From: Agrobacterium rubi TR3 = NBRC 13261
GTDB lineage: Bacteria > Pseudomonadota > Alphaproteobacteria > Rhizobiales > Rhizobiaceae
Assembly (NCBI RefSeq): GCF_000739935.1
Contig: NZ_BBJU01000007.1
Coordinates: 248,001 to 312,000, forward strand
DNA: 64,000 nt
Direction of reading: 5' to 3'
Shown here: piece after piece, positions 35,614 through 45,708 of the stretch
How the letters are laid out: every line of letters starts with the position of its first letter
Position numbering within the stretch: position 1 is the stretch's first letter
The notes under the pieces: generated by a model
Told to the model about the DNA's origin: nothing
Databases searched by the model: none
What the model saw: only the letters and a program-made list of their open reading frames with translations
Position numbers and translations under genes: made by a program

Positions 35614-38210
35614 TTACCAATCACTCCTCTGACGCCGCCGCTGATGAGAACGGTGGCATCCATCAGCGCCAAAGCGGCGCTCGTGCCATTGGAAACCGCG
35701 ACATAACGCGGCTCCCATTTCGGGTGAAACTTCGATTTGAACGCTCTCAAACCTTTGAAGTTATAAAAACGCTCACCGTGTTCGAATAATGTCCCGCCAA
35801 TCCGATCCCAGACAGGCGCCGCCTCCCGTTTGGACATCCCAGAAAGCGGTGCCATGCCCAGATTGAAGTAGGAGTAACCCTGTTCGCGCATATATTCAAT
35901 AATGCTGACAAACAGGAAATCCATGGCACCACGCGGTGCATCCGGCGAAAAGCGCATGAGATCGACGGTTACTTCTTTCTTCGTTTCCGTCATCAGCAGA
36001 TTGGCAAAAGCCGTGACCTTGCCATCCTTGTGCAGCACGGCAACCGGTTGCGAGAGAATGTAATCCTTCTCGAAAGAGCCGAGAGAAAAGGTCTTTTCGC
36101 GTGTGTTGTGATGCTCAAGCCAAGAATCGGAGACCCGTTTGATGTCGTCGTAAATCTCTGGAACCTGCGGTGTATCGATGACCGAGAAGGTCAATCCGTC
36201 GCGCGCGCCACGGCTCAGCGATTGGCGCAGATTGGCCAACTTGCCACCCTTCAGCTCGAAACGCGTGAGGTCGACCATGGCAAGCTCACCCAGTTTGAAG
36301 GCGCGAAGACCCGCATCAGCACAGTGGGTGAGAATAGCGGGTGAAATCTGGTAAAACACCGCTCTTCCACCTGATGAACGGGCTGTTTCCACGAATTGCC
36401 AGACCAGATCTGCGAAATCGTTTTCGTCACCGACAGGATCAGCCAGCGCAATCCAAGAGCGGCCACGAATGCCGTACATGATGAAGGCGTTGCCGCTTTC
36501 AGACAGCATGACGTGCTTGTCGCCCATGCGCACCAAATTGGCGTCCGCCACATCCTGCTTTTTGACGATTTCAGTCGCTTTTTCGATATCTTCCGGGTGG
36601 ATTTCTTCGGGGCGATACATCACCGGCCGCAACAGACTGAAAATTGCGACAGTCGATGAAGCAAGCACTAGACCCAGCAGCGCACGCAGGCTGCGTGGTG
36701 CTTCCTCGGAAAATTCGAACTGCCACCAAAGTGTCTGGCTGTAATCGGTATCGCGGTAAACGAAAAACAGGATGGTCGCGGCACCCGCAACGATGACCGC
36801 CATGGCAGCGAGCCAGGTCGGTCCGAGTGCCTGACGCAGAAGCGATGCGTGGCGCGTGAAGCTGCGGATGTTGAAGAACAGCGCGACGATGAAAATTCCA
36901 AGGAAGATCGCCTCGAAAACAGCGATTGCCTTGATCAACGACAAGAAAAGACCGCCAGCGGCGGCAACGAGCGCAACCCACCAAGCGCCATCGAGCCGCT
37001 GGCTTAGGCCACGCGAGGCAACCACCAGAACGAGACCGAGGATACTGGACAAAAAGTGCGCGGCTTCGATGATCGGCAACGGCACGAAGCCGGAGAGGAA
37101 ATCAAGATTGCTATCCGGCGTCGGCGTCACGCTCGAGAAAATCAACATCGTGCCGAGAATGAGGGCGTAGGCCGAGAGCAGCGAAGGCGCCAATCGCCCG
37201 GCGAGATGGCCGATATCCGCCATGACGGGCTTGGAGGCGAACTGCTTCATTTCCGTGGCGAGCATCAGGATGATGGCAACCAGAAGCGGCAGCACATGAT
37301 AGATCATGCGGTACAGCACGAGGCCGCCGAGCAGCTGATCGAGGCTAATGGCATTGCCGAGGCCAGCAACCATCACCGTTTCGAAAACGCCGAGACCTGC
37401 TGGAACGTGGCTGAGAACACCAAGGCCAACGGCTGTTGCGTAAATGGCAAAAAAGCTTGGCCAGCCGACATTCGTTTCGGGCAGCAGCACGTAAAGGACT
37501 GATGCGGAGGCCGCGATATCGAGCGCCGACACCAGGAACTGGCGTGAGGAGGTGCGGCTGTCGGGCAGGCGCAGTTTCAGGCGCTTGATCTGAAGAACCC
37601 GGCCGTTACGGCCCAGAAACAGCAATGCTGCCATGATGGCGATGACGGCCAGCGCGCCGCTTCTCAACCACATCGAATCGACATCGATGATGGTCGCGAT
37701 CCGGGGGGCGACGATCAGCGTGGACAATGCGCTGACGGCAAGCAGGCCAAGACCGAACGACAGCGTCACGAAGGCGATGATGCGGGCGATGTCCGACGGG
37801 GTCAGACCCATACGGGAATAGGCACGAAAACGGATCGCGCCGCCGCTCAAAGGCCCGAAACCTGCGGTGTTACCGACCGCGTAAGCAATGAAGGCGGTCG
37901 CGATAACCGATGGCGTTGGCAGCTTCTTGCCGATATATTCGATGGCGTTCAGATCGTAACAGATCAGCGCTGCAAAGCTTAAACCGGTAAACAGAACCGC
38001 GAGTGCTGCGGCCTTCCAGCTGGTGTCTGCAAGGGCATCGACGATGTCGTCATAACGGACTTCCGACGTCAGCTTGTAGATGGTGAAGGTCATCATCACG
38101 AAGACGACGGTCACCGCGATGGACGTAAGGTGCGGCCTGTACCGCTCAAAAAAGCCTTCGAGACCAGCTTCGGCCTCTTCAATCTGCGCGACGTCGTTCT
38201 TCTCAGTCAT
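35610..38210 (-). CDS. lpiA: Lysyl-phosphatidylglycerol synthase/flippase LpiA (MprF)
   Basis: 866 residues. After a short cytoplasmic tail the first two thirds is a polytopic flippase domain with about 14 helices (including LSHVPAGLGVFETVMVAGLG). The C-terminal soluble part (from about residue 540) is the DUF2156 synthase: GIRGRSWIALADPVGDE, YFNLGMAPLSGMSKRE and FKGLRAFKSKFHPKWEPRYV. It transfers Lys from Lys-tRNA to phosphatidylglycerol and moves the product outward, giving acid and cationic-peptide resistance. It is first in the lpiA-acvB operon. The ATG at 38210 (GGAAAAG upstream) is preferred to 38249. Confidence 0.93.
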   Translation of the reverse strand: MTEKNDVAQIEEAEAGLEGFFERYRPHLTSIAVTVVFVMMTFTIYKLTSEVRYDDIVDALADTSWKAAALAVLFTGLSFAALICYDLNAIEYIGKKLPTPSVIATAFIAYAVGNTAGFGPLSGGAIRFRAYSRMGLTPSDIARIIAFVTLSFGLGLLAVSALSTLIVAPRIATIIDVDSMWLRSGALAVIAIMAALLFLGRNGRVLQIKRLKLRLPDSRTSSRQFLVSALDIAASASVLYVLLPETNVGWPSFFAIYATAVGLGVLSHVPAGLGVFETVMVAGLGNAISLDQLLGGLVLYRMIYHVLPLLVAIILMLATEMKQFASKPVMADIGHLAGRLAPSLLSAYALILGTMLIFSSVTPTPDSNLDFLSGFVPLPIIEAAHFLSSILGLVLVVASRGLSQRLDGAWWVALVAAAGGLFLSLIKAIAVFEAIFLGIFIVALFFNIRSFTRHASLLRQALGPTWLAAMAVIVAGAATILFFVYRDTDYSQTLWWQFEFSEEAPRSLRALLGLVLASSTVAIFSLLRPVMYRPEEIHPEDIEKATEIVKKQDVADANLVRMGDKHVMLSESGNAFIMYGIRGRSWIALADPVGDENDFADLVWQFVETARSSGGRAVFYQISPAILTHCADAGLRAFKLGELAMVDLTRFELKGGKLANLRQSLSRGARDGLTFSVIDTPQVPEIYDDIKRVSDSWLEHHNTREKTFSLGSFEKDYILSQPVAVLHKDGKVTAFANLLMTETKKEVTVDLMRFSPDAPRGAMDFLFVSIIEYMREQGYSYFNLGMAPLSGMSKREAAPVWDRIGGTLFEHGERFYNFKGLRAFKSKFHPKWEPRYVAVSNGTSAALALMDATVLISGGVRGVIGK

Positions 38211-38391
38211 ATGCTTTTCCACGAGACCATATTGCGTCTGGCGAACCACAGGATTGTGACGCTAGTTCGGTATGGTCTCAGTCATACGAAGATTTAATTT
38301 TTATTTTCTAAATTGCAGAGGCGAACCGTGCGGGAAACAGCAAAAAACGCAACAACCCGACGTTGGTATAGAGTATCTTCCCGCCGAATTA

Positions 38392-39429
38392 CTATTGGCC
38401 CCAGGTTGCTTCCAAGGTTCGGATCCAGTTGCCATGGCAAATCTTTTCGAGCGATTCGCGATCGTAGCCTGCATCACGCAAGGCATCGACAAGTAGTTGC
38501 AAGTCGGAGGCATCCTTCATGGCTGCCGGGATGGTCGTACCATCGAAATCCGACCCGAAGGCGACGTGGTCGATGCCCATGCGCTCCACCATGTAATCGA
38601 CGTGACGGACCAGTTCACTCAAATCGGTGTCGGGGTTCTTGACGCCGTCCTGGCGCACGAACAGCACGCCGAAATTGATGCCTGCTATGCCGCCCGTATC
38701 GCGGATGGCGTCCAGTTGCCGGTCGGTGAGGTTGCGGCTGTGATTGCACAGCGCGTGCGCATTGGAATGGGATGCGACCAGCGGTGCGTTTGAGATTTTG
38801 GCGATATCCCAGAAGCCTTGCTCATTCATGTGAGACAGGTCGACCATGATCTTCAACTCGTTGCAGGTCTTGATCAGCCGCTGTCCTGCGTCCGTCAGGC
38901 CGGGTCCGATATCGGGTGTGGACGGAAAGCGGAAGGGAACACCGTGCGCGAACATATTGGGGCGGCTCCAGACCGGTCCCAGCGTGCGCAGCCCAGCTTG
39001 ATGAAGCACATAGAGCGCATCCAAATCAGCATCGAACGCCTCTACGCCCTCGATATGCAGAACAGATGCGAACGCGCCATTGTCCATTGCATCACGGATA
39101 TCAGACGCGCTGCGGCAAACCTTGAGCTTTCCATCTGACGCTTTCTCGATGCGAAACAGCAGGCTGGCCATGCCGAGAGTGGTGGCCAGCGCATCTGGCT
39201 GGCTTGGCGGAATAAAATTGCGGTCCGCATCAAAACCTTGCGGTGAGGGTACGAAGATGGCGCATAGACCACCCGCCAGACCGCCCTGCTTGGCGCGGGG
39301 CAGGTCGATATGCCCGACCGCTTCACCGTCGATGAACCGCGTTTCCGGGTCCGAATGGCCAGACAGTCTCAGACGCAGCAGGACGTCGTTATGGCCATCA
39401 AATACGGGCACGGCGTTGGGGTTGGTCAT
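38392..39429 (-). CDS. Membrane-dipeptidase family (M19) peptidase
   Basis: 345-residue zinc dipeptidase of the renal dipeptidase family. Metal site features: FDGHNDVLLR near the N-terminus, Glu in LHIEGVEAFD, His in VDLSHMNEQGFWD, and His in PLVASHSNAHALCNH. YVMVERMG-type C-terminal segments (GIDHVAFGSDFDGT) complete the barrel. Members hydrolyse dipeptides with D- or L-residue at the C-terminus. It is divergent from a D-aminopeptidase with 116 bases between the starts, suggesting a joint role in peptides containing D-amino acids. Confidence 0.9.
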   Translation of the reverse strand: MTNPNAVPVFDGHNDVLLRLRLSGHSDPETRFIDGEAVGHIDLPRAKQGGLAGGLCAIFVPSPQGFDADRNFIPPSQPDALATTLGMASLLFRIEKASDGKLKVCRSASDIRDAMDNGAFASVLHIEGVEAFDADLDALYVLHQAGLRTLGPVWSRPNMFAHGVPFRFPSTPDIGPGLTDAGQRLIKTCNELKIMVDLSHMNEQGFWDIAKISNAPLVASHSNAHALCNHSRNLTDRQLDAIRDTGGIAGINFGVLFVRQDGVKNPDTDLSELVRHVDYMVERMGIDHVAFGSDFDGTTIPAAMKDASDLQLLVDALRDAGYDRESLEKICHGNWIRTLEATWGQ

Positions 39430-39545
39430 AGGGTGGTCACTTTCGGAAGGTCTGACAGGGCATTGCTGTAAGCGTCAGATAGGTGCAAATGCAACGTCTG
39501 AACAGGGTCCTTTGCATTGCTAGGACGATTTTGAATGGAAAAGAC

Positions 39546-41060
39546 ATGCTCGATAATCAAGACTGGAACGCTGCCTCAAACGTTGCGGAAGACTTCGTTT
39601 CGCAGTGGAGCAACAACGAACCGGGCGGTTCCGTTATTGGTTTTGATCTGTCTGGGCTGCGGTTCGCCTGTTCCGGCGGTGTGGAAAGCCTCGCTACATA
39701 CACGCCTTTTTCGCCCAAAAGCGTCGTGCGCTATGCATCCGTCACCAAGCATGTGTTTTGTGCCATGGTGCTGGAAAACAGCCATTTGATCGCGCTGGAA
39801 GACCCGCTTGACAAGCATATCGATGAACTTCAATCGCCGCTGCGCGATGTGACGGTGGGGCAAGCGCTGGATATGAGTGGCGGTCTGCCGGATGTGCGTG
39901 AATGCCTCTCGCTGCTGGGACTGTCTGTCTATACGGAGACGAAGGCCGCACCGCTTCTGGACTATGTGTCGCGGCTCACGCGCCTCAATTTTCCGGCTGG
40001 AAGCGAGGTATCCTATTCCAACACCGGCTATCGGCTGGTGGAAGCAGCGCTGGAGCGAAACGGATTGCGCTTCGATGATTTCGTGCAGGAAAAAATCGCT
40101 GCACCTTTCGGCGTTGTTCTCAAGGCACCGGATGTCTGGAACGACCCGGTTGCAGGACTTGTGCCGGGATACTGGAAGACCGAACAGGGCTGGCAACTCT
40201 CATCCGCAGGCCTGCATATCTCGGCATCCGGTAGTCTTGCGGGAAGTGCCGAGGCATTGGTGCGCTGGTTGCAGGCGCTGTTGAACGGTGAGCAGGGTTT
40301 CGAGGGCGTTCTGGACACGCTTTCGTCCGAACGTCCCTTGGAGGATGGTCGAATGAGCGAATATGGGCTGGGCCTGCGCTGGTCGCATCTCGGGGGCCGT
40401 CGCTTCCTGGGCCACGGCGGTTCGCATCCTGGCTACAAGACCTACTTTCTGCTCGACCCGGAAAACGGCACAGGCTTTGTCGTCGTTTCCAACAGGGAGG
40501 ATACCAACAGTTTCAAGATCGCGCTGGAAAGCATGGCGGCCTTGACCGGACTGCCGCTGCCAAAGCCGACGACTAGTCTGCCGGATGGGCTCTATGTCAC
40601 TGAAACGGGGCCATGGTGGTTAGAGATCATGGGCAGCACTTGCACTTTCATCGATGCCGACGATACGCTGTATGATGATGGTGATGGCTGGGCATCCTCT
40701 CGCTCGGCCTCATCGCCCATGCGTCTTCGCGCCGATGGCGATGCCCTGGTGGGGGAAGCGGGCCATGCGCCGCGCCGATTCCTGCCCGTTGGCAAACACG
40801 AAGTTCCAGCCACGCTTTCCGGTCGCTGGACCTCTGAAGAGGGTGCCGAATTCGTGATTGATGCTGGTTCGCTTTCCATGGGCACCGGCCCGGCACGACA
40901 GACGATGCCCCTCACGGCACTGGGACATGGTCGCTTCCTGTTCACGCTCAACGATGGGCCATGGACAAAACGCGTCTGCTTGCACATGCTGGGGGACGAC
41001 CATCTGGAGTTGGTTTCCAGCCGTGCACGCATGATCGAGTATCGGCGTTCGCCCCGCTAG
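39546..41060 (+). CDS. D-aminopeptidase (class C beta-lactamase-like serine hydrolase)
   Basis: 504 residues. The catalytic domain has the penicillin-recognising serine enzyme triad: S65-x-x-K68 (YASVTKH), Y157-S-N159 (SYSNTGY) and HGG in RFLGHGGSHPG. After it come two small beta-rich domains (from about residue 330), as in the Ochrobactrum anthropi D-aminopeptidase DAP, which is about 520 residues. It would release N-terminal D-residues from short peptides. The ATG at 39546 follows TGGAAAAG. Its neighbours are an M19 dipeptidase and a D-amino acid aminotransferase. Confidence 0.87.
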   Translation: MLDNQDWNAASNVAEDFVSQWSNNEPGGSVIGFDLSGLRFACSGGVESLATYTPFSPKSVVRYASVTKHVFCAMVLENSHLIALEDPLDKHIDELQSPLRDVTVGQALDMSGGLPDVRECLSLLGLSVYTETKAAPLLDYVSRLTRLNFPAGSEVSYSNTGYRLVEAALERNGLRFDDFVQEKIAAPFGVVLKAPDVWNDPVAGLVPGYWKTEQGWQLSSAGLHISASGSLAGSAEALVRWLQALLNGEQGFEGVLDTLSSERPLEDGRMSEYGLGLRWSHLGGRRFLGHGGSHPGYKTYFLLDPENGTGFVVVSNREDTNSFKIALESMAALTGLPLPKPTTSLPDGLYVTETGPWWLEIMGSTCTFIDADDTLYDDGDGWASSRSASSPMRLRADGDALVGEAGHAPRRFLPVGKHEVPATLSGRWTSEEGAEFVIDAGSLSMGTGPARQTMPLTALGHGRFLFTLNDGPWTKRVCLHMLGDDHLELVSSRARMIEYRRSPR

Positions 41061-41078
41061 GACGAACGCCGTTATGTA

Positions 41079-41945
41079 TCAGATCGCGGTTCGCATCGCG
41101 TTTTCGAGATAAAGTTCGCGAAGCCGCTTCACCAGTGGGCCGGGCTTGCCATCGCCCACCGGCTTGCCGTCAATTTTTGTAACGGACATCACGAAGTTAC
41201 CGGCGCTAGTGAGTGCCGCTTCCTGAGAAGTCAGCGCTTCCTCAAGCGTGAACGCGCGCTCTTCCAGCGTCAGCCCTGATTCTTCAATCAGTTGCAGAAC
41301 CGCCTGACGAGTGCAGCCGGGCAGCGTCTTGTTGCTGTTGCCGCGCGTCACGAGTTTCTTGTCAGCGGTGATGATATAGGCGGTCGACGACGCGCCTTCG
41401 GTGACGAAGCCGTCTTCGATCATCCATGCCTCGTCGCAGCCTTCGGCCTTGGCGATGCGCTTGGCCATGACCTGCGGCAGCAGGCAGACGGACTTGATGT
41501 CGCGGCGGGCCCAGCGCTGATCCGGCACGGATTTCACCGACAGTCCTGTTGCTTCCTGCGGGGTGCCGACCAGCTTCTTTACCTGCGGGAACATCACGAG
41601 TGTCGGGGCGAGATCGTCGGAGAACAGGAAGTTGCGGTCTTCGGCACCGCGCGTCAGTTGAAGATAGATCAGACCTTCCGTCAGATTGTTATCCCTAATC
41701 AGGCGCCGTTCAGCCTCCACGATCTGCTGCGTCGTGACCGGCAGCGTGATGTCGATTTCACCGGCGCTGCGTTGCAGCCGGGCCATGTGCAGATCGCTGT
41801 CGATCAGTTTGCCATCAATGACGGATGTCACCTCATAAATGCCGTCGCCGAAGAGAAAGCCGCGATCAAAGATAGAAAGCTTTGCTTCGGATTCGGGGAG
41901 GAACTCGCCGTTGAGATAGACGATGCGGTCGGTTGCGCTGGGCAT
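41079..41945 (-). CDS. dat: D-amino acid aminotransferase (class IV PLP)
   Basis: 288 residues of fold-type IV PLP aminotransferase. Signatures: YLNGEFLPESEAKLSIFDRG, FLFGDGIYEVTSV, the PLP lysine in RRDIKSVCLLP, and EGASSTAYII with the phosphate-binding loop. The KSVCLLPQV context and N-terminal FLFGDGIYE favour D-alanine transaminase over branched-chain enzyme. It makes D-Ala/D-Glu from 2-oxo acids or degrades D-amino acids released by the neighbouring peptidases. The ATG at 41945 has AAGGA upstream; the frame is open to 42002. Convergent with the D-aminopeptidase (18-base gap). Confidence 0.88.
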   Translation of the reverse strand: MPSATDRIVYLNGEFLPESEAKLSIFDRGFLFGDGIYEVTSVIDGKLIDSDLHMARLQRSAGEIDITLPVTTQQIVEAERRLIRDNNLTEGLIYLQLTRGAEDRNFLFSDDLAPTLVMFPQVKKLVGTPQEATGLSVKSVPDQRWARRDIKSVCLLPQVMAKRIAKAEGCDEAWMIEDGFVTEGASSTAYIITADKKLVTRGNSNKTLPGCTRQAVLQLIEESGLTLEERAFTLEEALTSQEAALTSAGNFVMSVTKIDGKPVGDGKPGPLVKRLRELYLENAMRTAI

Positions 41946-42063
41946 GGTTGGTCCTTCTACACTCGGCGTTTGGCCGAGACTCATGGTCTGACATATGGCC
42001 AAGCATTAGCGTGATTTGTGGCAAAACGGCAGTGCAAACAATGTCGTTTCTTCTCGCAAACCG

Positions 42064-44067
42064 CTATTCAAATTCCATAATGATCTCATCGACGGCAAGG
42101 CTATCGCCGGGACCGACCGCAATTCTGGCAACCTTCGCACGCCGTTCGGCGCGAAGAATGTTTTCCATCTTCATCGCTTCCACGGTTGCCAGTGCCTGTC
42201 CGGCTTCCACGGTTTCTCCCTCCGACACAGCTATGGTGGTAATGACCCCTGGCATAGGGCAGAGCAGCAGTTTGGAGGTGTCTGGTGGCAGCTTTTCGGG
42301 CATTAGCCGTGCCAGTTCGGCAATCCGGGGGCTGCGCACGCGCGTAACGAGATCAATGCCGCGCCAGCGCAGACGGATGGTGGATGGTGTAAGATCGACT
42401 TGGACAGCCATCTTTGTGTCACCGACGGTGAAGATGCCGAGTGTCTTGCCGGGCAGCCAGTCTGTTTCCACGGATAGCGATATGTCACCTTCCAAAACCG
42501 CTGACATACCACCCGCGGAGATTTGAAGACAAACGGTGTGGTGGATCTTTCCGAACGCGACCACCCAATCGTCGCTCACGACACGGCGATGATTGCCGAT
42601 GGTGCCGGAGATTTGCGTGGCACGGGTCTGAATGCGATGCTGGATGACGGCGGCAATGACCGCGAGTTTTCTTGCCGCATCCTCATCCGGCTCGACACCG
42701 GTGAAGCCATCGGGAAATTCCTCGGCGATGAAGCCGGTTGTCAGCCTGCCATCCTTGAAGCGCTGGTTTTGCATGACCGCCGAAAGGAAGGGCAGATTGT
42801 GGCCGATCCCCTCGACTTCGAAGCGGTCCAGCGCCTCTCCCATCGCCTCGACGGCGCGTTTACGGTCCGGTGCCCATGTGCAGAGCTTGGCGATCATCGG
42901 ATCATAATACATGGAAATTTCGCCGCCTTCAAAGACGCCGGTGTCGTTGCGCAAAATGCTTCCATCCGGCTGCTTGCCCTCCTGCGGCGGACGGTAGCGC
43001 GTCAATCGTCCGATGGAGGGTAGAAAGTTGCGGTAGGGGTCCTCTGCGTAAAGCCGGCTCTCGATGGCCCAGCCATCGAGCCGCACGTCTTCCTGTGAAA
43101 ACGCCAGTGGTTCGCCGGATGCGACGCGGATCATCTGCTCGACCAGATCGATGCCGGTCACGAGTTCGGTGACCGGGTGCTCCACCTGCAAGCGGGTGTT
43201 CATTTCCAGAAAATAGAAGTTTCGGTCGCCATCCACGATAAATTCGACGGTGCCCGCCGAGTGGTAGCCAACCGCCTGCGCCAGAGCCACCGCCTGTTCG
43301 CCCATGGCCTTGCGGGTCGCTTCATCGAGAAATGGCGAAGGCGCCTCTTCGATGACTTTCTGGTTGCGGCGCTGAATAGAGCATTCGCGTTCACCCAGAT
43401 AAAGCACCTTGCCGTGCTGATCGCCCAGCACCTGAATTTCGATATGGCGTGGCTGCGTGACGAATTTTTCGATGAAGATGCGGTCGTCACCGAACGACGA
43501 TTTTGCTTCGTTTCGGGAGGACTGGAAGCCTTCGCGGGCCTCTGCATCGTTCCATGCGATGCGCATGCCCTTGCCGCCGCCGCCCGCTGAGGCCTTGATC
43601 ATGACGGGATAGCCGACCGTTGCGGCGATCTTCACCGCTTCCTCGGCGTCCTCGATCAACCCCATATGGCCCGGCACGGTGGAGACGCCAGCCGCTGCGG
43701 CCAGCTTCTTGGATGTGATCTTGTCGCCCATCGCCTCGATGGCATTGACGGGTGGGCCGATGAAGATGACGCCTGCCTTTTCCAGAGCAGCGGCAAAAGC
43801 GGCGTTCTCAGACAGAAAACCGTAGCCGGGATGCACGGCGTCTGCTCCGGTCTGCTCTATGGCGTCGAGTATCTTTTCGATGACGATATAAGACTGATTG
43901 GATGGGGCAGGGCCGATATGCACCGCCTCGTCGGCCTCGCGCGCATGCAGAGCGCTGGCATCGGCATCGGAATAGACCGCAACGGTCTTGATGCCCATGG
44001 CTTTGGCCGTGCGGATGACGCGGCAGGCGATTTCACCACGGTTGGCGATGAGGATTTTCGAGATCAT
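42064..44067 (-). CDS. pccA: Propionyl-CoA carboxylase alpha (biotin) subunit
   Basis: 667 residues. Biotin carboxylase domain (1-450): KILIANRGEIACRVIRTAK, ASAGGGGKGMRIAW (ATP loop), ECSIQRRNQKVIEEAPSP, EMNTRLQVEHPVTE. A linker domain (about 450-590) precedes the C-terminal biotin carrier domain with biotinyl lysine K633 in EAMKMEN. It carboxylates biotin with bicarbonate and ATP; PccB transfers the carboxyl to propionyl-CoA, giving methylmalonyl-CoA. It follows pccB by 10 bases in one operon. Methylcrotonyl-CoA carboxylase is the alternative, but the 510-residue PccB-type partner argues for propionyl-CoA. Confidence 0.92.
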   Translation of the reverse strand: MISKILIANRGEIACRVIRTAKAMGIKTVAVYSDADASALHAREADEAVHIGPAPSNQSYIVIEKILDAIEQTGADAVHPGYGFLSENAAFAAALEKAGVIFIGPPVNAIEAMGDKITSKKLAAAAGVSTVPGHMGLIEDAEEAVKIAATVGYPVMIKASAGGGGKGMRIAWNDAEAREGFQSSRNEAKSSFGDDRIFIEKFVTQPRHIEIQVLGDQHGKVLYLGERECSIQRRNQKVIEEAPSPFLDEATRKAMGEQAVALAQAVGYHSAGTVEFIVDGDRNFYFLEMNTRLQVEHPVTELVTGIDLVEQMIRVASGEPLAFSQEDVRLDGWAIESRLYAEDPYRNFLPSIGRLTRYRPPQEGKQPDGSILRNDTGVFEGGEISMYYDPMIAKLCTWAPDRKRAVEAMGEALDRFEVEGIGHNLPFLSAVMQNQRFKDGRLTTGFIAEEFPDGFTGVEPDEDAARKLAVIAAVIQHRIQTRATQISGTIGNHRRVVSDDWVVAFGKIHHTVCLQISAGGMSAVLEGDISLSVETDWLPGKTLGIFTVGDTKMAVQVDLTPSTIRLRWRGIDLVTRVRSPRIAELARLMPEKLPPDTSKLLLCPMPGVITTIAVSEGETVEAGQALATVEAMKMENILRAERRAKVARIAVGPGDSLAVDEIIMEFE

Positions 44068-44077
44068 GGGTGCAGCC

Positions 44078-45610
44078 TCAAAGCGGAATGGTGTCGTGTT
44101 TCTTCCAATGCGTCGTCACCTGCTTGTTGCGCAGTGAAGCGAAAGCACGAGCGATGCGGCGACGGGAAGAATGCGGCATGATGACCTCGTCAATGAAACC
44201 GCGCTCTGCGGCCACGAATGGGTTGGCGAAGCGTTCCTCGTATTCTTTGGTCCGTGCGGCGATCTTTTCCGGGTCTGACAGTTCGGAACGGTACAAGATT
44301 TCCGCCGCACCCTTTGCCCCCATCACCGCAATTTCCGCGGTGGGCCACGCATAGTTGACGTCGGCACCGATGTGTTTGGAGGCCATGACGTCGTATGCGC
44401 CGCCATAGGCTTTGCGGGTGATCAATGTGACCAGCGGCACGGTCGCTTCCGAATAAGCAAATAGCAGTTTCGCGCCATGCTTGATGACGCCGCCATATTC
44501 CTGCGCCACGCCGGGAAGGAAGCCGGGTACATCCACCAGAGTCAGGATGGGAATGTTGAAGGCGTCGCAGAAACGCACGAACCGGGCGGCCTTGCGTGAG
44601 CTATCGATATCCAGACAACCGGCCAGCACCATGGGCTGGTTCGCGACCACGCCGACCGTCTGGCCTTCCAGGCGAATGAAGCCGGTGATGATGTTCTTGG
44701 CGAATGCTTCCTGTATCTCAAAGAAATCGCCCTCATCGGCCAGCGCGTGGATCAGTTCCTTCATGTCATAGGGCTTGTTGGAACTGTCGGGAATCAGCGT
44801 ATCGAGACGCTGCTCCAGCCGTGCCGGATCATCATGAAACGGGCGGGCAGGGGCTTTTTCGCGGTTGTTGAGCGGCAGAAAATCGAACAGGGCACGTACC
44901 GCCTCCAGTGCCTCGATATCGTTTTCATAGGCGCGATCGGCAACCGATGATTTTCGGGTGTGGGTCGACGCACCGCCCAGTTCTTCTGCCGTGACGATCT
45001 CGTTCGTCACGGTCTTGACGACATCCGGTCCTGTGACGAACATGTAGGACGTATCGCGCACCATGAAAATGAAGTCCGTCATAGCAGGAGAATAGACAGC
45101 ACCTCCCGCGCAAGGGCCCATGATGACGGAGATTTGCGGCACGACGCCGGACACCTCGGCATTGCGACGGAAAACCTCTGCGTAACCGGCAAGCGAAGCG
45201 ACGCCTTCCTGAATGCGTGCGCCGCCGCTGTCGTTGAGGCCGATGACAGGTGCACCTACGCGGGCTGCCATATCCATGACCTTGCAAATTTTCTGCGCAT
45301 GGGTCTCGGAAAGAGAGCCGCCCAGTACGGTAAAGTCCTGGCTGAAGACGTAGACCTGTCTGCCGTTGATGGTACCCCAACCGGTCACGACGCCGTCGCC
45401 AGCGACCTTCTGTTCGGCCATGCCGAAATCCACCGCGCGGTGGGTGACATACATGTCGTATTCTTCGAAAGAGCCCTCATCGAGCAGAACGTCCAGCCGT
45501 TCGCGCGCCGTCAGCTTGCCCTTGGCGTGCTGGGCATCGATGCGCTTTTGCCCGCCGCCACGCCTTGCCTGCAAACGGCGGGCGTCCAATTCATCGAGAA
45601 CCGTCGGCAT
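44078..45610 (-). CDS. pccB: Propionyl-CoA carboxylase beta subunit
   Basis: 510-residue carboxyltransferase, the standard length of PccB. Features: [50 protein letters not shown] (oxyanion loop), [37 protein letters not shown] and [19 protein letters not shown]. Forms a dodecameric enzyme with PccA. First gene of pccBA; no methylmalonyl-CoA mutase follows, so that step is encoded elsewhere. The ATG at 45610 is the natural family start ([12 protein letters not shown]). Confidence 0.93.
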   Translation of the reverse strand: MPTVLDELDARRLQARRGGGQKRIDAQHAKGKLTARERLDVLLDEGSFEEYDMYVTHRAVDFGMAEQKVAGDGVVTGWGTINGRQVYVFSQDFTVLGGSLSETHAQKICKVMDMAARVGAPVIGLNDSGGARIQEGVASLAGYAEVFRRNAEVSGVVPQISVIMGPCAGGAVYSPAMTDFIFMVRDTSYMFVTGPDVVKTVTNEIVTAEELGGASTHTRKSSVADRAYENDIEALEAVRALFDFLPLNNREKAPARPFHDDPARLEQRLDTLIPDSSNKPYDMKELIHALADEGDFFEIQEAFAKNIITGFIRLEGQTVGVVANQPMVLAGCLDIDSSRKAARFVRFCDAFNIPILTLVDVPGFLPGVAQEYGGVIKHGAKLLFAYSEATVPLVTLITRKAYGGAYDVMASKHIGADVNYAWPTAEIAVMGAKGAAEILYRSELSDPEKIAARTKEYEERFANPFVAAERGFIDEVIMPHSSRRRIARAFASLRNKQVTTHWKKHDTIPL

Positions 45611-45708
45611 GCAACCTCCCTGATACGAATGTCATCACATAGGCTTAGACGTGAATTCTCGAATTGAAAACAGTCTATTACGGCCATATGTGCTGATTTC
45701 GGACTTGT

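Noticed and set aside
34687..35706. 339-codon plus-strand frame opposite acvB
   Set aside because: Antisense to a well-supported gene; Cys/His/Arg-rich translation and no family features.
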